Positions 25,641 through 37,074 of a DNA stretch of 64,000 bases are shown here, piece by piece (position 1 is the first letter of the stretch; every line of letters starts with the position of its first letter). The notes under the pieces were generated by a model. The model was given only the letters and a program-made list of their open reading frames with translations. It was not told the DNA's origin and ran no database searches. This DNA is from Cymbidium sinense (taxonomy: Eukaryota; Streptophyta; Magnoliopsida; Asparagales; Orchidaceae), in the NCBI GenBank assembly GCA_021442155.1, contig JAKCPB010000358.1, forward strand, positions 434,001 to 498,000, given 5' to 3'. A program made the position numbers and the translations under genes.

Positions 25641-26051
25641 CAATAAGAACCTTGATGTAGGAACATCACGCCAACCTTTAGTCTAGAGGGAGGAGGCGGT
25701 GATGGTGGGGGCTCAGAGGTGTTGGATGATATGGAGGTGAGAGCAATGTGGCTGGAGGGAGGACGGAGGTTACAGTGGTGGTGCTGAGGGAGAGAGATAT
25801 GATGATGGTGGATCACGCCTGAGAGGGGTGGTTCGATGGGAACCAACAAACAAGAACAATCGATCTAATCTACTTATGGAATTTGGATCTTAGAGATAGT
25901 TCTACTTATCTAGGGATTTTGATTTGCTCTATGGCTACTCATTTTGTATCTATGTCATTGTTTTTGTCTTAGAAAACTTGAGGTGCTACTTGGTTGATGA
26001 AATCGAAAAGAAGAAATATTGAATATTAATTTATTCTCAGTTAAAAAAAAA
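25641..26051 (+). pseudogene. GR-RBP last-exon pseudogene, copy 4
   Basis: The opening NGQNLDG codons are shortened (CAATAAGAACCTTGATGTAG), followed by the ITxN-like segment, SLEGGGGDGGG-like glycine codons, YEDGGGS-type codons and the standard 3'UTR words (TTATGGAATTT, GATTTGCTCTATGGC, GGTTGATGAAATCGAAAAG). It ends in poly(A) of about 9 at 26043-26051. It is more heavily deleted than copies 1 and 9. The open frame on the opposite strand is a composition artefact. Confidence 0.8.
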
Positions 26052-27224
26052 CATAAACCCTAAACTAAAACTTTAAACCTAAACCTAAAACTTAAATGCT
26101 AAAATCTAAACACTAAACCTTAAACCCTAAACCCTAAACCCTAATCCCTAAACCCTAAAAAGCTAAAAACCTAAACTAAATAAAACCTAAAAATAAAATA
26201 AATAAAATAATCCATACCAAAATAAAATAAATAAAATAAAACATAAACTAAAACCTAAATATAAACCTAAACCAAGAAAGAAAATAAAATAAAAATAAAC
26301 TAAACAAATAAAATAAATAAAAACCTAAACTAAACTATAAAATAAAAACTTAAATAAAATAAAAACTAAACCTAAAATAAAATTAAAATAAAATAAAACT
26401 AAATAAAATCCTAAACCTAAAAATAAAACCTAAAATAAATAAAAATAAAACTAAACCCTAAACTAAAAAAAAACTAAACCTAAAATAAAAATAAAATAAA
26501 CAAAATAAATTAAGCCTAAACTAAACTAAACTAAATAAACCAAACTAAAATAAATAAAAAAACCTAAACCTAAACCTAAAATATACTAAACCTAAACCTA
26601 AACTAAAATAAAAAAAAAAATAAACCTAAACCTAAACTAAAAAATTAAACCTAAAATTAAACTAAAATAAAAATCTAAAACCTAAACCTAAAAAATAATA
26701 AAATAAAACCTAAACCTAAACCAAATAAAAAAAAACTAAAAATAATAAACTAAACTAAAATAAATAAACCTAAAATAAATAAACTAAACTAAATAAAAAA
26801 TAAAAAATAAACCTAAATAAAAAAATAAATAATAAAAAATAAACTATATAAACCTAAACCTAGTTACTTAATTAAAAAAAAACCTAAACCTTAAATACTA
26901 AACCCTAAACCTAAACCCTAAACCTAAAACTAAAAACCCTAAACCTACAACCCTACACCCTAAACTAAACTAAAACTTAAACCTAAACTCCTAAACTAAA
27001 CAAACTAAACCCTAAAACTAAACCTAAACCCTAAACCCTAAACCCTAACTAAAACCTAACCCTAAACCTAAACCCTAAACCTAAAACCCTAAACCCTAAA
27101 CTAAACCTAACCCAACCTAAACCTACAACCCTAAACTTTAAACCCCAAATAGTATACCTAAACCCTAAACTAAAGTAACCCTAAACCTAAACTAATGTTA
27201 AACCCTAAACCTAAACTCCCTAAA
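26052..27224. repeat. Telomere-derived composite array, segment 5
   Basis: One complete unit: CCCTAAA block 26052-26170, A-rich block 26170-26845, end motif about 26845-26875 (lacking the GTTT portion), then CCCTAAA block 26880-27224 with several CCTAAACC slips. It runs directly into the truncated GR-RBP copy 5. Confidence 0.88.
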
Positions 27225-27274
27225 CCATAAGAATGGGAACCTCGACAAGTAGGAGCATCACCATCAACTAGGTT
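27225..27274 (+). pseudogene. GR-RBP fragment, copy 5 (5' 50 bp only)
   Basis: Only the first 50 bp of the repeated GR-RBP segment remain: the NGxxLDxxxITIN-like codons ending in AACTAGG. Gypsy-derived DNA then replaces the glycine tail and 3'UTR. The matching 3' end of a GR-RBP copy appears only at 39707-39779, at the far side of the gypsy/noncoding block, suggesting that one copy was split. Confidence 0.75.
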
Positions 27275-30200
27275 AGTACCTTATAAGATGCTTTAAAATG
27301 TTTTAGTATATTATGGTATTATGCCTTATAGTCTATTAATATAAATCACAAAAAATATTGATATAATAAATCGATGATGAAATTTGATAAATTTGAAGGA
27401 ATTAGTTGTAGTTGTGTATGCCACTTGTCTACAAAGTAAGATTTTATCTTCAAAATAAATATTATTTGTTGTATAGTATAGCATCATATATCATAATATA
27501 TTATTCTGCACATTTTAAATTCTTTTAGTTTTTATAATCATGCAATCGAGCCTACACTAGCATTATTTATAAAAATGTTGATTTAGACTATAAAATGGTG
27601 GAATTTGGACAAATTCATAATAGCATGGCATCATAATATATTATTTCAATTTAAAATATGTAAGTGATAATGACTCAAATATATAGTTTTTTATATTATT
27701 TAATTTTATGATTTTTATCTTATAATCCCTTGTGATGTGATATAAATATAATATAATAAAATATGTTATATTGTATTATAATATAAGATGCCATAACAAA
27801 GTGTAGCATCATGCATTATAACATACTATTGTGTATTACTACTTATTGTTTAGCATATTTTAGTTTATTATAGTATGATGTAGTAGAGTTTGTACATGTA
27901 TAATTCATAAAAATATTGATTTATACACTGAGATGATGGGATTTGGCCAAACTTAAGGTAAGCTTCAGGGAACATCATTAGGCTGACATAGTGTAGCATC
28001 ATGCATTATAACATACTATTGTGTATTACTACTTATTGTTTAGCATATTTTAGTTTATTATAGTATGATGTAGTAGAGTTTGTATAAGTATAATTCATAA
28101 AAATACTTGATTTATACACTGAGATGATGGGATTTGGCCAAACTTAAGGTAAGCTTCAGGGAACATCATTAGGCTATGCTATGGTGTGTCATTTAATCAA
28201 AAGAATGGAATTTTGCATCCAAAATAAATGTTCATTTTTTAACCAAATTTTATAAATTTTTTTGCTTAAAGTGATTCATTTTAAGGTGTAAAGTAAGATA
28301 ATATTTTATATGAAAGCATATTAAATTATATTGTACATAACAATATAACTTCACATATATATGAATGTGGTGGCGTTACTAAATGTTATTGTACATTTTA
28401 GTATGTTTTACATTTTCATAATATATTGGGTCAAAACTCAAAAAATGTTAATTTGAATTAAGATGGAAGAATTTGGCCAAATACATGGCACACACCAAGA
28501 AGCAACACCAAAATTATGCTATTTTGCACCATTTATATTATAAAAATAACAATTTTACATCCAAAATGAACATTATTCATATTTTGAGAAAATTTTATTA
28601 TTTGTTCCTTTTAAGTGATTATAATGAGGTGTAATGTTAGACAATATATTATATTATAGCAAATTATAATATAACATCATATATTATAATATAATATAGT
28701 GTGTTAATTCACACTATAATATGTTTAGCATGATATTGTATAGTTAGTTTGAGCTTGCACCATCACAAAATCATAAAATGTTGATTACAATATTAAGATG
28801 ATGTAATTTGAATGAATACATTATTAGGCTTTTGGAAGTATTAAAGGTGTGCATAAGAGAAGAAATAAGATTTGATGAGAATTACATGTCAAGGACATGG
28901 AGGGAGATCTGTAGGATCACACATGCATGGACATGACATGTGAGGGGTCTATGTCGGGGCATAGAAGAAGAAAATCTGCTAGGATAAGGTTTGAATTTGA
29001 TTTTATTATATGATTTATGGAAAGAAGATCCAGGGATAAGAATCTATAATCCTCAAGGATTAAGATCAATTGACTTTAATTTTTTTTTTTTTTATTTAAT
29101 TGAAGTGAGGCATATCTGCTAGATATGGGCTTGAGTCTCGAGATGGGTATATGAACCTTCCACTAGGGAAGCAGGTTTGGGCTATCCGCTGGGGATTGGG
29201 ATTTGAGTTTAATTTTATAGATTTATTTGGGGATGTATCAATTGGGGATAAGAGTTTGGTTGGATTTATTTGATTTAGACCCTACTGGGGGAGTTGGTTT
29301 AATTTGGCTCCACTAGGGTGGTTGGTTTTTAATTTGATTTGTTTATTTAACTTGTTTATACAATTTGATTCCATTAGGAAAAATTGTATGATTTAACTCA
29401 CTAGGGAAAATTTGATTTAATTTCATCCGAGTGTATGTAACCCGGTGTATGATGGACCCACTGAGAAGGAGCTATATCAACCTTGACCTACCATAGGTTT
29501 ACAAATCCAAAGGGATAGTCTATTGGTTGTAGGGTAGAGCTAGCCAACCTAAGGGGTTGCCTTTCAGTTTGTAATAGCTATGCTAGGAAGAAGGCGTAGT
29601 AGACTTACATCTTCTATAGTGATGAACAACTACTAAGGTGACCTGATGGATGCACAACAAATCGAACATGATGTAGGGCGACTATAGAGTGAATGCCATT
29701 GGGAACTTATGTTAACTCAAAGTAGTCAGGATTAATTTTATCTTAATTTTATGTTATTTGATATAGTTTTTTTTTGGTTTAGTTTGATTTCAAATTGAGG
29801 GCATATCCGTGAAGATGTGAGCTCAAATTTGATAGATTTAATTTTTTGGCCATGTCGATGTGTGATGGACCCATTGAGAATGGGCTATATCAAACTTGTA
29901 CTATCTTAGCTTTACAAATCCAAAGGGATAGTCTACTGGCCCTAGGGCAGAGCTAGCCAACATAAGGGGTTGCCTTTCGGTGTGCAACAACTATGCTAAG
30001 AAGAAGGCATAACAGGCTTACATTTTCTAAAGGGAACAACCGGGGTGACATTGGTATATAAAAACCTAACTTAGTGACTATTGAGTGGATGTGTGGGGAC
30101 TTATATCAACTCAAGAGTAGTTAGATGATTCCTATGGAGTTTTGTGACACCCCCTAAAGATAATATACCTTGGGAAAAGGTACTACTATGGCGCCTCCTA

Positions 30201-31189
30201 ATCCACAATTGAATGTATATTTTATTTATGTTTTTGTGGACTCTATTGGTGTGAGGGACCACACTAAGAAGGGGCTATGTCGCCTTGACTTATCTAGATT
30301 TAACCAAGGAGAATCGCACATCCACAAGACATTCTCCAACCATAGGGTGGGTATGAAAGGGAACTGCCAATCGATAGTAACTGGGTAGTGTCTAAATGGG
30401 GTCACAAAGGACATGATCCAAATATAGTGCCCATAGGGAGGTGCTAGGGTGTTATCTGAGCCCCGAAAAGAAAGCCTACAGTGTACGGCAACTCAAAGAG
30501 AAATCATAGCAAACTTACATCTTCCATGAGTAGTGAATCCTAAGGTGCGAGAACCAATCAACCTAAGGTGTATCCATCAGCATAGTGAAAACCAACCAAC
30601 CTAAGGTGTTTGTCGGTGAGCAATGATCAATTTGGAAACAAAGTATCTAGGCTTACAACTTTCCAAGCTGAATTGATCATCAGGATAGTCTATTGAGGGA
30701 CGATGCTATCGACCTATAATTACTAAGGTGGCACCGAGGAAGGACTTGACCTGCACTTGAAGCAATCGAGGGAAGGAGCCACTAAGGTACTTATCCTAAA
30801 CCTTAAATATACTCAACCCAGTCAGTGCATGAAGGCTAATCCAAGAGAAAGTAGCACTCACATCCTCTTAAATGAAGCCAACATGAGGTAGCTTACCATC
30901 CACCAAGGCCTACCAAACTAACAAGGTGCTCATTGGTGTAGTGGCCAAGTAAGGAAGAAGTGTAGTAGAGTTACATCCTCAAGCAAGAAGACCATTGGGT
31001 GACACACTAAGGGTAGCATGTCTGACCTAGAGCGCTACTAAGTGAGTGCCAGGGTGTTATCTCAACTCAAAGTAGAAGATATGTGTTTATTTTATATGTT
31101 TTGTATATGTTTTTGTTGTGTCGATGAAGGATATGATGCTGCCCGAGTTTGTTACACCTACCCTAAACACATCATGGTGGATTCACAAA
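27275..31189 (-). repeat. Gypsy 3' noncoding region, copy B
   Basis: Homologous to about 4095-7835 in the same orientation, with many small deletions relative to copy A. The AT-rich part (27275-29090) carries the ATGATGGGATTTGGCC-type repeats; the right part (29100-31190) carries the GGCGTAGTAGACTTACATC phrase near 29590, 30000, 30495, 30640 (variant), 30850 (variant) and 30965. A T-run of 16 lies near 29079-29094. No recognisable coding domain. A TATA or LTR terminus could not be assigned. Confidence 0.6.
27801..28175. repeat. 190-bp tandem duplication within gypsy 3' region
   Basis: GTGTAGCATCATGCATTATA occurs at 27801 and again at 27991, and the right edge GGGAACATCATTAGGCT occurs twice (ending at 27984 and 28175), giving a period of 190 bp. 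The two units differ at only a few positions. The homologous place in copy A (about 4655-4850) has one unit, so the duplication is younger than the split of the two loci. Confidence 0.9.
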
Positions 31190-32440
31190 TAAGAATACTT
31201 TCAACATGGAAGAGATCAAATTCGAAATGGAATTTTCATTATTGATAATTATTTTGAAACATGATTTATAACATCTCTTTAAGTATAGGCCATTGATTAG
31301 AAGAATTGGGCACTCTCTTATGATTAATAAGTGATAAGATCCTCCTTGGTAGGCTTCTCTCTGAAAAGGACCTTCCCAAGTGGGTTCAAACTTGCCTCCC
31401 ATCTTATGATGGGAAACATTCGGTCTTCTTAGAACTAAAATAAGCTCTCCTACTTGAAAAGCCCCAAGATGTACCAACTTATTGTGAGTTTGAATCATTT
31501 TAACTTTGCACAAATCGAGGTTTTGGCATGCCCGTAGACATCTCTCCTCCAAACTTTTGAGCTCTTCAAGAATGGCATTCTCTGTTATTGTGATCTACAC
31601 ATAACTATCCTTAGTGATGGGAGTTGGACTTCTAATGGTAATGACTGGACCCATACACTAAGGAGAAAGGAGTATATTGAGTTTGAGTTCTATATGTGGT
31701 GTGGTAGGACAACAAGACTTCAACTAACTGCTCATGCTATTATTGCTTGTTATTATTGAGAGTCTTCTTTAGTATTTAGATGAGAGTTTTGTTGAAGGCT
31801 TCTACTAAGCTATTTTCCCTTGGGTAGTTGATGGTAGAATATCTCCATCCTATGGTGTGTCTCCAGGCAAAGTTGATCTCAGTGCTCTTAGATGTAGTAT
31901 AATTATTAGATATAATTCATTGTGGCACTTCGAACATATATATGATATGGTTCCTAAGCACATGCTGATGACTTTTTGAGTGAAATCACCTTCGCCCATT
32001 TGGAAAAGTAGATAAACTAAGATGAACCGATGACCCTTGGAAGAAGGAGGATCAATCGACCCACTATGTTAGTACCCAAACACTTGAATGGCCATGAGGC
32101 TAATGTAAGATGTAGAATGTTGGGTGGTTGGTGTAGGACTACACCATGTATTTGACATTGGTGGCATTGCCTAGTCTTATCCATGCAAACTTTGATCATC
32201 AATGGTCAGTAGTATCCTAATCTTTTGATCTTGGCTTTCATCTTTGGACCAGATTGGTTGGCTCCACATAATCCTGAGAGTACCTCGGTCATGATCTTAT
32301 GGGCTTTGTGCTAGTCAAAATAATGTAACAACATATGATCGAAAGACAAGATAAGACACCATCCACAAGAGTGTAGGAAAGTGCTCTCTACTTCATCTGA
32401 TGGGCTTGAGACTTCTCTTGAGGTAGTTTTCCTTTATTTA
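31190..32440 (-). pseudogene. Ty3/gypsy integrase (locus B)
   Basis: Read leftward on the - strand: a zinc-finger-side segment with CHQCQIHG and LHQPPNILH (32060-32190), then TLASWPFKCLGTNIVG with the first catalytic Asp of the WGxDxxGP motif altered to Asn, then SKGHRFILV and residues aligned to the YFTKWAEA segment (near 31990-32050). Remnants of the second-Asp and Glu region follow (31800-31930), damaged by frameshifts. The C-terminal domain is open between 31552 and about 31270 with RACQNLDLCKVK, GAFQVGELILVLRRP and GGKFEPTWEGPF, ending INGLYLKRCYKS. It joins RNase H upstream in the usual gypsy order PR-RT-RH-INT. Not functional. Confidence 0.9.
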
Positions 32441-33660
32441 TGTAATCCATGAATGGTTTCCTCCAACCTAACTTTTCTTCTTTCTTGGAAATGGCAACCT
32501 CAAGTACATTTTGATGAGTTCAATATTAATAAAGGATAACACTTGTCTATTTTGGACCTTTATTGATATGGACTCATACTCAAGACAAGCCAACTTCTTA
32601 GCAAGCTTGGGTAAAGCATATGCTATGATGTTCTCTCCTTGAGGAATCCTATAAATGGTAACATCTATGATTTGGGCTAATAACTATATGGCGTACTTAT
32701 GGTAGTGATGGAGCTTTGACTTTATAACCTTAAAGGACCCAACAATTTGGTTGATAACTAGTAGAATCAAGATGTTGAAGTTCGTTGCTTTATAACGGCT
32801 AACTCCAACCGACAAAGCCTCATATTTGGCTTTGTTGTTGGCGCAAGGATTGGACAGATGATTTGAGAATCTCATCACATCATGGTATGGAGTTAAGAGA
32901 ATTGTTCCTACCCTTGCTTTTCTTGGAATAGTAGATTATGGTTCTTCTCCTCTTTAAGAGAAAGCTGCACCATCAAAGTACATCTCCCAATAATAAATGC
33001 TAGTATCCCCTAAGTTCATGATTTGTTCATCGGGGAGATCATCCCAAAGTGGAAAGTTAGCAAGAAGTGGGTGTGCTACTAAGAAATCCACTAGCTTGTC
33101 CTCACACGAGGGGCACAAATAAGATAATGTCAAATGAGAGGATAATGGCCCATCAATGGTTTGAATAACATTGACCGTGTCATGAGATACTATAGTGGAT
33201 TGATCCTAGAGATTAAGTTCACTTTATGAGAAAGCATGTAGTGTTATAGCTTTTGGGATGCAAGGATTAAAGCTAGGAAATACTTCTTAATGGGTGCATA
33301 ATTAGCTTGAGCAGAGATTAGACAATGGGTGAGGTAGTAGAGTGTGTTTTCCTTTCCTTCATCATTGACTTGGGACAACAAAGCACTAAGGGAGTCATCT
33401 AATGCAGTAGTGTAAAGTATGAGCTACTTGCTTGGGATAGGGGTTTCTAGAATTGGTGGCATCATCAAGTAATCCTTGATTTCTTTGAAGGCATGCTCAC
33501 AATTGTCATTCCAGTTGAACTTGGCATCCTTTTTGATAAGTGTTGAGAATGGATGAGATCTTCCGGATAGGTATGATATAAAGCATCTTAGATATGCCAA
33601 CCACCCTTGGAATGATTTGAGTTGAGTTAATCTTTTAGGGGGTGTCATTTTTAATATCGC
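32441..33660 (-). pseudogene. Ty3/gypsy RT connection and RNase H domains (locus B)
   Basis: RNase H removes the RNA strand during reverse transcription. The connection segment at 33424-33648 reads LKSFQGWLAYLRCFISYLSG, then HPFSTLIKKDAKFNW, AFKEIKDYL and PPILETPIPSK, a standard plant gypsy order. A second segment near 33180-33270 matches the KLRHYMLSH and NPL-YLM region in the - frame. WEMYFDGAA near 32965-32990 supplies the first RNase H Asp. The segment 32878-32684 reads SNPCANNKAKYEALSVGVS, where the catalytic Glu of YEAL is kept, and a segment aligned to the ILVINQIVGSFKV region. Stops and shifts occur between segments. Confidence 0.88.
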
Positions 33661-34330
33661 CTAGATCATCTCTGAATGATTTCAATTCCCTAATGTTAGA
33701 TAACAAACCCAAGGAATTTCCCAAGCCACTCAATGCACACTTGGGGTTCATTTTGAGGTTAAATTATCTTAACTATTCAAAAACTACTCAAGTCAAAAGA
33801 TGGTCTTCCTTTTCTCTACTTTTGACCATGAGATCATCGACATAGCACTTGACTTGATGATGAATAAGTTCATCAAGATTTGAGTCATAGCCCAGGTATG
33901 TAGAACATTTTTAAGGCTAAAAGGCATGACCTTATAGCAAAAGATTATGATCGGGTTCTAAAAGCGTTTCTTTCATCTTCAAGGGCCATCTTTATTTGGT
34001 TATATCTAGATGAGCCATCCATGAAAGAGAAGACTGCATGAGATGAGGCAATGTCCACCATCGCTCCTGGATTGGTAGTGGAAATTCATCTTTTAGACAT
34101 GCCTTATTTAAATTCCTAAAATCAACATATGTGAATTTTGGCCATTCTTTTCTTAACTGGGATGACATTACAACTGGTATTTTTCTTCCGAATGAAGCCA
34201 ACATAGATTAGTTTCTTTACTTTAGAAATGAACTATTATTTTATGTCTAATCATGTGTCTAGGAGCTTGCTTGATAGGGTTAGCGGCTATTACTAGTTTA
34301 TGGACCACATCATAAAATGCGGCATCTCTT
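33661..34330 (-). pseudogene. Ty3/gypsy reverse transcriptase core (locus B)
   Basis: This domain copies element RNA into DNA. On the - strand, RKEWPKFTYVDFRNLNKACL and KDEFPLP (about 34080-34150) match RT block 1-2 of plant gypsy elements; the first catalytic Asp region, near SSLSWMAHLDITK, is recognisable but altered (SFMDGxSGYNQI in the family). The catalytic YVDD motif is intact: its codons lie at 33833-33844, followed by LMVKS. Between them, residues matching the PFGLKNA region are degraded. The domain continues into the connection segment. The presence of integrase downstream argues against a pararetrovirus. Confidence 0.9.
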
Positions 34331-35100
34331 CATAACTCCATGCAAAGCAGCTCTTAAACTCAGTCAATAGCCTAACTAAGTCATTGGTTTTAATTTCATT
34401 CAACAAAGAACTGATGTAGTCATGGATCTTCTTCAAAGTTGATTTTGAGCTCTTGATGGTTAACTTGATCACTTCTTTGAATTCTGGCGATGCATCTTTG
34501 ACTTCAAAATCATCTAGATCATATGAAGTTTCTAAGCACAACTCTTCATATGAGTTAATGTGATTTAAAAAGAACCTATCAAATTCCAAATGATTGGTGA
34601 TGACTAAGAAGTAATCATCATCATTGATTGGACCCACAGTACTGAAACCTAGTCCTAGTCTTGATTGAGAGGTTTTGCATTTGTTATTCCATATTCTTTC
34701 GAAGTAGTCAGACTTGTGCTTTGACCAAGTATGTAAGATAAACCCATTCTTTGCTAAAGTATGAACACAAGGCAAGTACCAATCAAAAGATAATTCAGAA
34801 AAAACCTCTGAGTCTTCACACCTGTGGATAGCTTAGGGGGTTTCTTAACTACCAAACCCTCAATTTTTGTAGAGGAAAGTGAGGTTAGAGCTAAGGTTCC
34901 CAACTGATGCCTAACTATTTCACATATAGACTTTGATACACTTATGCTTTGCTTTGGAGCTCATCTTCATCGCTTTCCTAGTGTCACCTAAGGGAATCTA
35001 CTAAGAAGAGTTGGTGTGCTAACCATATAAGACTCATCGTATAAACTAGATTTTAAGCCTATATGGATAGAAGGTGTACTTCTTCATTTTTGTGACATAT
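34331..35100 (-). pseudogene. Gypsy protease-RT linker (locus B)
   Basis: The - strand frame 34775-34293 is open for 160 codons. It has an acidic/hydrophobic linker followed by NDLVRLLTEFKSCFAWSYEE and MPHF, the segment that precedes RT in plant gypsy polyproteins (LLxEFxDxFAWSYxEMPG). LGLGFSTVGPINDDDYF lies earlier in the same frame. The stretch 34800-35100 continues the linker with stops. No catalytic role is expected of this part; it links protease to RT. Confidence 0.8.
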
Positions 35101-35640
35101 CTTCTATTGGGTGGCCAATAATGAGGTTGTCCTCCCCTGTAGCCTCAACTGCCTCCTCACCGGTGGAGGTGGTCATCCTACCAATATGTTCGAATGGAGT
35201 AACGAACTGTGAGAGGATTCTAATGTCAGGCTTCACTTCCTCCTCCAAGTCTATTTTCACTCACTTTTATTTTCATTTTTCATTTTCTCTTTTCTTTGCT
35301 TTTATTTTTTATTTTCTCTTTCTATTTCTTTTTTTTATTATTTTTTTATTTTTTAACTTTGGCCAAGTTCGTGAGAATAGACAATCCCATATATGCCGAC
35401 CTTGTGAACTGTAAATGGCTTGAGATCTCCTTTGACATAGTAGACAATCCCATCTCTCACAAACTTCATACACTGATGTAGAGAGGATGGAACTATGTTT
35501 TTAACATGCTTCCATTGTCTCCCAAGCAAAGTGTTGAAAGATGTATCCGAGTCTATAATGTGAAACTTGGCTTCAGTATGCTAATCATTTATCTCCAAGG
35601 GTAACACTTTGAAGCCTAAGGCATGTTGACCTCACTTTTA
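35101..35640 (-). pseudogene. Gypsy protease, C-terminal half (locus B)
   Basis: On the - strand (about 35600 to 35400), GFKVLPLEIND precedes EAKFHIIDSDTSFNTLLGR, then WKHVKNIVPSSLHQCMKFVR: the flap and LLGRPWLH/VPSTLHQ region of plant gypsy aspartic proteases. A pyrimidine-rich tract at about 35260-35355 (T with C on the + strand, A/G on the coding strand) interrupts the linker. Upstream of about 35640 the frame stops abruptly and unrelated noncoding DNA begins. The N-terminal half with the DxG site is found at 58570-59040, suggesting that one protease gene was split. Confidence 0.85.
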
Positions 35641-35950
35641 GAGTGTGGATTCAATCTTCCCATCTTAGACCTAGGAGTCTTCTAGACACTAAGACTTTCC
35701 TAATCATAAGACACTTCTAACAATTAGGTAAACACTTAACCTAAGCCTAAAAATTTAGAAGGGTTAACCATAGGATTAGTTATGCCTAGGGAATAGGATA
35801 ATCCACCCTAAAACCCAAATCAATCCATGTTCACCTTCTCAAAGCAAACCTCAAGTTCAATTCAAACATAAAATTCAAATCCAAATCCAAATCCAAACCC
35901 AAATTCCAAAACCAAATGATTGAAGCCCATGATCAAATCCAAACTTGAAA

Positions 35951-36440
35951 CCCTTCCTAAGCCATATGACCTATCCCATGGACTTAGCCAAATCTTAATC
36001 CAAATCAATAAAATCAATTGATTTTCTCATAATAAATTTATATCTCAATCATCTTCTAAATATAAATCAAATCTACATTCAAATGATCAAAACTAAATCA
36101 AACTAAATCAAATTAAATTAAAACCCTTCTTAAGCCATATTACCTATCCCATGGACTTAGCCACATCTTAATCCAAATCAAGTCAAACTCAATTGATTTT
36201 CTCACAAATTAATCATATTTTCAATCACCTTCATAAATTTAAATGAAATGTACATTTAAATCATCAAAATTAAATCAAACAAAATCAAAATCCAAACCTA
36301 AGCCACATGACCAATTCTATGGACTTAACCAAATTCCTTTATTCCAAAATCATTCAATTGATTTTCTCATGAATCATACCTTTAATCATATTCACATATA
36401 TAAATGAAATCGCAATCATCAAGCCAAAGAAAACTCAACC
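35951..36440. repeat. Tandem repeat of about 170 bp, three copies
   Basis: Copies begin near 35951, 36124 and 36292, with shared words CCTAAGCCATATGACC, CCATGGACTTAGCC, CAATTGATTTTCTCA and AATCATCAAAnTnAATCAAA. The CCTAAGCC word recurs at spacings of 173 and 168 bp. The third copy is the most diverged (CACATGACCAATTCTATGG). Confidence 0.85.
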
Positions 36441-36496
36441 AATTCAAACCTAACTTAACCTTTTTTACTTAAAATATTAAAATGAACAGAAACCCA

Positions 36497-37074
36497 TTTG
36501 ACCCAAGCCAATTGCAATTGAATTTATATATCAATCCCAAATCCATATATAAATTCAACTAAATCAAACTCAACCCAAAATAAAGCCAACTAAACCCAAT
36601 TGGTATACTTGTCCCAAAGTGTCCAATTTGACCTATTTGAGCCAAGTTTTAATCTATCAAAATTGTTTTTGAACCAAGCTCATAAAAAAACTTCCCATCA
36701 TGATTGTTGATCACCCAGTTGATCAATTGTCACAAATTGTCAAAACCAAGTCAACTGGTCATTTGACCAAGTCAACCCCATTACCCATATGAACCCAAAC
36801 TAGATAAATTGCAACCTAAGCAAAATCCCTTGAAACTAATGATTCATACCAAACAAACACCCAACCCAAGCCAATTTGGCCACTTTGGTCAACTTGGTCA
36901 ACTTAACCCATTTCACCCAAATGAATTCAAATGAGAAAAATCAAATCTAAGCCAAACTAAACCAAACCAATTGAACCAAAACATCCTAAATGAACATATG
37001 AACTTGACCCAACCCTTGATTTGGCCCAATTTGACCAATTGATCAACTTGACCCAACCAAACCCAATTTGACCT
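36497..37074. promoter_or_regulatory. Cluster of TTGACC / GGTCAA words (W-box-like)
   Basis: I count nine TTGACC or GGTCAA hexamers in this stretch: near 36498, 36628, 36772, 36887, 36896, 37004, 37031, 37047 and 37067. TTGACC/T is the core of the W-box bound by WRKY transcription factors, and W-boxes occur in stress-responsive plant LTRs. The stretch is also generally rich in ACCCAA and CCAATTTG words, so a compositional or tandem origin is equally possible. No promoter is proven. Confidence 0.3.

Noticed and set aside
35121..35481. Phe-rich + strand open frames
   Set aside because: They arise from the pyrimidine-rich tract at 35260-35355, opposite to the gypsy protease/RT linker frame.
31190..35640. 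Endogenous pararetrovirus (caulimovirus-type) origin
   Set aside because: The order PR-RT-RNase H-integrase with CHQC zinc finger, core and C-terminal domain is that of a Ty3/gypsy retrotransposon; pararetroviruses lack integrase, and no movement or coat protein motifs were seen.
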